From contig NZ_AUHO01000007.1 in NCBI RefSeq assembly GCF_000423225.1, forward strand, positions 744,001 to 808,000: a stretch of 64,000 bases of DNA, read 5' to 3'. This document shows, piece after piece, positions 60,425 to 64,000 of the stretch. The DNA is from Kaistia adipata DSM 17808 (GTDB lineage Bacteria > Pseudomonadota > Alphaproteobacteria > Rhizobiales > Kaistiaceae). Position numbers and translations under genes: made by a program. Position 1 is the first letter of the stretch. Each line of letters opens with the position of its first letter. A model generated the notes under the pieces. That model worked only from the letters and a program-made list of their open reading frames with translations. It was not told where the DNA came from and ran no database searches.

Positions 60425-61579
60425 TCAGCGGCACTCCTGGCCGGGTTGCAGCGGCCGGCGCACCTGCTGGGCGAGCACGAACGGGTTGTCGGTGTTGACG
60501 TTGCCGCCCGGTCGGTAGCGGCAGACCCATTGCGTGCCCTGGTGGCCGTCGATGTCGCAATTGGCGCGACCGCAGCCGAGGAAGCCAGTGTCCTTCCAGA
60601 CCACCTGGGTGAAGTGGCCGTTGACGCGCTGGCAGTTCTGGGTGAAGCCGCCGACGAAGACGGGATTGTCGAAATTGTAGTTGGCGATCTCGCAATACCA
60701 GGACTGTTCGAACGCGTCGCGATCGGACAGGGCCGGCAGGACGGGCTGGCCGTCCTGCACCCACCAGGCATTGGCCAGGTTCTCGCCGGTGCCGGCGGGA
60801 ATGGCGGGATCGTGCTTGTTCACGACGCACTGGCTGGCATAGACTTGGGCCGACTTGGCGAGCGTCTCGCACCATTTCAGCTTGGGAGCGCAATGCTCCG
60901 CCCGCCGTTCATTGTGCGCGTCGAGCATCTCCCGCCATTCCGCCGGCACCTCGTCGCCGGCTTCCCCGCAGTCGACCACGACCTCCGGCGGCGGCTTGAC
61001 CTCGATCTGCTTGAAGGTGTCGCAGACCAGGCCGATGGCGTTGACGTGGCGGCCATAGCGGATGCGGATGCCGGTGACGGCCTCGCCGCTCGGGCACATC
61101 TGGAAGATGTTCGGGAAGAACGGCACGTTGCTGCCGAGATCGAGATTGTGCCGGTCGGCGCTCGTCGTCGAGTCGCACTCGAAGATCATCAGTCGGACCT
61201 GGCGGTCGCCCGGCGTCATGATCAGGCCGACGCCGCGGATGATGAAGCCCGGCAGGCATTTTCCGCTCGACGCGCTGCCGCCCATGCCGCCGCGCGGCGG
61301 CAGGACGTCCTTGGCGAGGCCGGTCGCGCCCGTGCTGGCGTTCACCGGCGCGCAGGTCAGCGCCATCTGGTCCAGCCACGCGCCGGAGCGGATGCTGGCC
61401 CCGACGAGATATTCGCCGGCCGGGCAATTGTCGGTGACGTCGGCATCGCCGGCGGCGCCATGTGGCGGGAAGGTGGTGAGGGCCTGGGCCTGCCCTGGCT
61501 GGGCGAGCATTGCGGCGGCCGCGATCAGGCAAAGCGCCAGAATCGCGCCAGCGTTCCATCTGGAGCGAGCGTTCGACAT
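60425..61579 (-). CDS. Exported CAP/SCP-domain protein with three Cys-rich repeats
   Basis: 384 aa from the ATG at 61579. Signal peptide 1-33 (cleavage near AQA). Residues about 50-186 form three repeats of the form C-P-x-G-x(4)-G-x-x-I-R...D/N-x(4)-L-x-C. The C-terminal 150 residues are a CAP (SCP/PR-1) domain with blocks HNERRAEHC, GHFTQVVWKDTGFLGCG and WVCRYRPGGN. Six or more extra Cys suggest disulfides. Bacterial CAP proteins are exported and of unknown role. A longer frame from 61711 has no signal. Confidence 0.85.
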   Translation of the reverse strand: MSNARSRWNAGAILALCLIAAAAMLAQPGQAQALTTFPPHGAAGDADVTDNCPAGEYLVGASIRSGAWLDQMALTCAPVNASTGATGLAKDVLPPRGGMGGSASSGKCLPGFIIRGVGLIMTPGDRQVRLMIFECDSTTSADRHNLDLGSNVPFFPNIFQMCPSGEAVTGIRIRYGRHVNAIGLVCDTFKQIEVKPPPEVVVDCGEAGDEVPAEWREMLDAHNERRAEHCAPKLKWCETLAKSAQVYASQCVVNKHDPAIPAGTGENLANAWWVQDGQPVLPALSDRDAFEQSWYCEIANYNFDNPVFVGGFTQNCQRVNGHFTQVVWKDTGFLGCGRANCDIDGHQGTQWVCRYRPGGNVNTDNPFVLAQQVRRPLQPGQECR

Positions 61580-61798
61580 CAACCGATTACCCCCTGTGAA
61601 ATAGGCTGGATCGGAAATGCGGAGGCGCCAGAATAGTCGCGAAGTGACGTTAGGGAAAGTGGCGTTCGGCGGCGCCGGGTGGCCGAGTGTGGCGGACGGC
61701 GTCCGGAGCACGGACGGGAAGCGGCCGGGCGATACGCGGCGCCTGGAAAGAGCGGGCCGCGGCGAGGGATCAGGCCGGGGTAGGGCCTGACGCGCTGT

Positions 61799-62413
61799 TC
61801 AGCGGCGGATGCTGCCGACCAGCGTCGCGCGGTCGTCCTCGATCATGACCCAGCGGCCGCTGTTGCGCTCGGACTGGCGCTTGATGAACTGGTAGTCGGT
61901 CTCGCCCCAGAGCTTGATCTTGGGCTCCAGATTGTCGAGCACCAGGTCGCCGCGATCGGTGCGCACGGTCAGCACCGCGTGGCCTTCGCCGTTGGTCTGG
62001 CGCACGACCGTGATCAGCAGCGCGCCGGCGGGCCAGCCGCCATCGATCAACTCGCGTCGCTTCAGTAGAACGAAGTCTTCGCAGTCGCCTTTACCGTCTT
62101 CCGGATAGGTCCAGTATTCCTGACGACCATAGAATTCTTCGTCGGTAACCGGCTCGATCGCCGTATTGACGTTGTCGTTGACGGCGATCAGCTGGTTCCA
62201 GCGCTGGACGGTGAGCTGGACCGCGTCGTTGTTGCGCGTCGTTTCGTTGCATTCGGCCGGCATGCGCGAGCACAGCTCGTGATGGCCGACCGGCTGGCTG
62301 GTCTTGCCCATGACCCGCATGAAGGCGGGGTGGTCCTGCGCGGCGGCGCCGGTCATCAGGCTGAGAACCAGAGCAAGCCCGGCAACGATACTCGATACTC
62401 GTACAAACGACAT
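61799..62413 (-). CDS. Bacterial transglutaminase-like cysteine proteinase (BTLCP)
   Basis: 204 aa with signal peptide 1-26 (cleavage AAAQ). Catalytic triad Cys111 in GKGDCEDFV, His145 in GEGHAVLTV and Asp160 in LVLDNLEPK, the BTLCP signature. These periplasmic proteins are common in alphaproteobacteria and often sit by type I secretion/biofilm adhesin genes; none is seen here. CtrA-like box lies about 120 bp upstream. Confidence 0.9.
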   Translation of the reverse strand: MSFVRVSSIVAGLALVLSLMTGAAAQDHPAFMRVMGKTSQPVGHHELCSRMPAECNETTRNNDAVQLTVQRWNQLIAVNDNVNTAIEPVTDEEFYGRQEYWTYPEDGKGDCEDFVLLKRRELIDGGWPAGALLITVVRQTNGEGHAVLTVRTDRGDLVLDNLEPKIKLWGETDYQFIKRQSERNSGRWVMIEDDRATLVGSIRR

Positions 62414-62532
62414 GCAACCCGTCCTCTTGTCCGGGGAAGACTATGCCATTTAGACTTTTACTCCGTTCTAAGCCAAGTCCCATGTTTCTAATCGAAATCT
62501 CATCGAATTTGATCTGCAGTTTAAGCTTTCGA

Positions 62533-62548
62533 TTAATGAACGATTAAC
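62533..62548. promoter_or_regulatory. CtrA-like box TTAA-N7-TTAAC
   Basis: TTAA (62533-62536), TGAACGA, TTAAC (62544-62548), an exact match to the CtrA consensus TTAA-N7-TTAAC. It lies in an AT-rich gap (62414-62769, 356 bp) with no gene, upstream of the BTLCP gene. The same gap holds GTGAATAA repeated at 62664-62671 and 62675-62682. Confidence 0.55.
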
Positions 62549-62769
62549 CATTAGATCTTGGTTAACTGTTTCCTGGGCGTGGACAATGTCGCCTGGGTCG
62601 TTTGATGAAACTGGCGGAATCGCTGGCGTTGCGGGCCGGCTGTGGTGCGGCCGCCACAGCATGGTGAATAAATTGTGAATAATCGACCCGGGGCGCGACC
62701 GGGTGGCCCCTTGCGGGCGCCCCAATCCGCTCGGCGTCCCGCGATCGGGCGGGATCGCCGGTGCTGAGA

Positions 62770-63408
62770 TCAGCGCCGGCCGCCCTCGAGGACGACGAGG
62801 CGGGGGCGGGGTTCGGGTATCACCGCCGCGCGCTCGCTGGCGCGGGGAGAGGCGGCCGGGGCCGGGCGGTCGGCCGAGGCCGCGCGCGACGCCGGGGCCG
62901 GCAGCGTGCCGGATGGCAACCGCCCGGTCGCGACGATGTCGAGCTGCCGTATCGGGTGCAGGCCGAGCCAGGTGGGATGCCCGGCCGGCGCGAGCAGGCC
63001 GAGGACGCGGTCGATCGCGCGGCCGTCCTGGCTCATCGGCAGCAGGATCATTTCGGCGCCGACCGCCTGGCCGCGGCCGTTGATGGCGGCGACCCGGAGC
63101 GCGATGGCGGCCGCCTCGGCGGTCACGGCCAGCAGCGCCTCGGCGGCGCGGGCGATGTCGGCCCGCGCCCAGAGCGCGAGAAAATCCTCGTCGCGCAGTT
63201 CGCGGCCGAAACTGGCGCAGAGGCGCGTGCCGGCGAGCCGGAACGGCATGGCGGCGCGCTGCGCGGCGTCGAGGATGAAGACGTCGCCGAGCAGCGGCAC
63301 GATGTCCGCCGGTGCGATGGCGCTGCGCAACGGCGCCGGCGCGCTGCCGCGCTGGCGGGTCCAGTAGGCGTAGAGCGCCGCGATTGACGGATCGAGCTGG
63401 CTGTCCAT
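62770..63408 (-). CDS. PAS_5 domain protein
   Basis: 212 aa from the ATG at 63408; an ATG at 63477 would add 23 residues. The sequence (DPSIAALYAYWTRQRGSAPAPLRSAIAPADIVPLLGDVFILDAAQ...FRLAGTRLCASFGRELRDEDFLALW) fits the PAS_5 family of alphaproteobacteria. The C-terminal 40 residues are Pro/Ala/Arg-rich and probably disordered. Function in the family is not established. Confidence 0.8.
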   Translation of the reverse strand: MDSQLDPSIAALYAYWTRQRGSAPAPLRSAIAPADIVPLLGDVFILDAAQRAAMPFRLAGTRLCASFGRELRDEDFLALWARADIARAAEALLAVTAEAAAIALRVAAINGRGQAVGAEMILLPMSQDGRAIDRVLGLLAPAGHPTWLGLHPIRQLDIVATGRLPSGTLPAPASRAASADRPAPAASPRASERAAVIPEPRPRLVVLEGGRR

Positions 63409-63542
63409 GAGGTCTTCGGGATGGTCCGGTTCCGGGAGGGAGCGGGGTCGCTGCGACCGCGAAATTAAGGCGCTCATAGCATGTCGCCCGGCCCGGCGGG
63501 GCGACTGCCTTGGGTTACGGTTACGCACAGATTGACGGCAAT

Positions 63543-63558
63543 TTGAGATTGATCTCAA
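63543..63558. promoter_or_regulatory. Palindrome TTGAGAT-TG-ATCTCAA
   Basis: Perfect 7-bp arms with a 2-bp centre, in the 428-bp gene-free gap 63409-63836. The inner 14 bp differ by one base from the LacI operators at 35998-36033. Otherwise the gap shows no gene. Confidence 0.5.
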
Positions 63559-63836
63559 TTTTGAAGCGTGTAACGTTAGGTTCTGTTCACGGGGCGTCTT
63601 ATGCCGGGGGGCTAGACGGGGCGTGACGAAAGGCCGTCCGTGCGCGCCCGCTTCGAGCAGCGCGCCGGACGGCCGACTCGTTTCTGGGCCCTCGTTTTGC
63701 GCCCGGCATGACGTCGCCACCCTGATCTTCCGGATCCCCTTTTCTTTCCGGTTTCCGCCCGCCTGGCAGGGCTTCCGCGTGCGGCTGCGGCGTCGCTCCG
63801 CTTGCGCCCTCCGCGCGGTCCGATTATGCCGGTGCC

Positions 63837-64000
63837 ATGAGCCCCAGAAGCGAACGCGCGGCGCGCGAGCCGGTCTTCAACCTGCCTGCCGTGATCATCG
63901 CCTCGCTGGTGGTGCTCGCCGCCGTGCATGCCGTGCGGATCTACGTGCTCTCCGAGGAGCAGGCGAGCTGGCTGATCGCCACCTTCGCCTTCATCCCGAT
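63837..64000 (+). CDS. Rhomboid family intramembrane protease (3' end outside window)
   Basis: First 54 codons only. The N-terminus SPRSERAAREPVFNLPAVIIASLVVLAAVHAVRIYVL and LIATFAFIP match the N-terminal helix and following segment of alphaproteobacterial rhomboid proteases. The catalytic Ser/His lie beyond the window, so activity cannot be checked. Confidence 0.7.
   Translation, partial: MSPRSERAAREPVFNLPAVIIASLVVLAAVHAVRIYVLSEEQASWLIATFAFIP

Noticed and set aside
63612-63929. 105-aa minus-strand frame at the right edge
   Set aside because: Overlaps the rhomboid start and is His/Arg-rich shadow sequence.
1-64000. CRISPR arrays, tRNA/rRNA genes, transposases or phage genes
   Set aside because: None seen on reading both strands; no regular spacer repeats, tRNA cloverleaf or DDE/integrase protein among the open frames. 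A dedicated tRNA scan was not possible.

Overview
The window is high-GC chromosomal DNA of an aerobic or micro-aerobic alphaproteobacterium. The best guess is Hyphomicrobiales (a Kaistia- or Bosea-like lineage). This rests on the many sugar and amino-acid ABC operons with local regulators, the ThuA/Gfo-Idh pair, a FixI-type cbb3 operon, a bacterial transglutaminase-like cysteine proteinase, DUF3126, and a TTAA-N7-TTAA CtrA-like box. The genus is an inference. No rRNA, tRNA, CRISPR array, insertion sequence or prophage gene was seen.

Layout. (1) 1-16.6 kb is carbohydrate uptake: the end of a MalG-type permease with a cytoplasmic GH32 fructosidase; a TetR/MFS efflux pair; an AraC regulator followed by a CUT2 sugar transporter (binding protein, ATPase, XylH-like permease) and an SDR dehydrogenase; then a CUT1 transporter diverging from a ROK regulator, a Gfo/Idh/MocA oxidoreductase and a ThuA-like protein. 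(2) 16.6-19.2 kb holds a LysR regulator, a cystathionine gamma-synthase-like PLP enzyme and a small PAS protein. (3) 19.3-30.6 kb is a low-oxygen/nitrogen-oxide respiration island. It has nirK with an extra N-terminal cupredoxin domain, nnrS, pseudoazurin and an NnrR-type Crp/Fnr regulator, then ccoNOQP, a small membrane protein, a DUF2189 protein, ccoI and ccoS. TTGCG-N4-CGCAA and FNR-like boxes sit in front of its transcription units. (4) 30.6-37.4 kb is a LacI-controlled CUT1 sugar operon with a Gfo/Idh enzyme and a divergent aldo/keto reductase. (5) 37.5-52 kb is amino-acid/polyamine catabolism in two blocks. The first is a polar amino-acid ABC transporter with a ureohydrolase and GabD, linked by a shared 19-bp operator to a PuuB-like oxidase and RidA under an XRE-cupin regulator. 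The second is an RpiR-headed LAO-type ABC operon ending in ord-ortA-ortB, the lower part of the ornithine Stickland pathway. (6) 52-64 kb is mixed housekeeping and surface functions: RidA, GNAT, PadR, an acyl-CoA ligase, an FAD monooxygenase, a CHCC zinc finger, an alpha/beta hydrolase, cysE, DUF3126, gamma carbonic anhydrase, a CAP-domain exported protein, a BTLCP proteinase, a PAS_5 protein and the start of a rhomboid protease.

How the parts work together. Most of the window is a set of transporter-plus-enzyme-plus-local-regulator cassettes, each feeding a sugar, amine or amino acid to central metabolism. The respiration island pairs a high-affinity oxidase with nitrite reduction to NO, but no NO or N2O reductase is present here. 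The part most likely to be under-described is the ord-ortAB operon in a respiring alphaproteobacterium without the B12-dependent ornithine aminomutase beside it. The 19-bp operator regulon and the NnrR/cbb3 layout come next.
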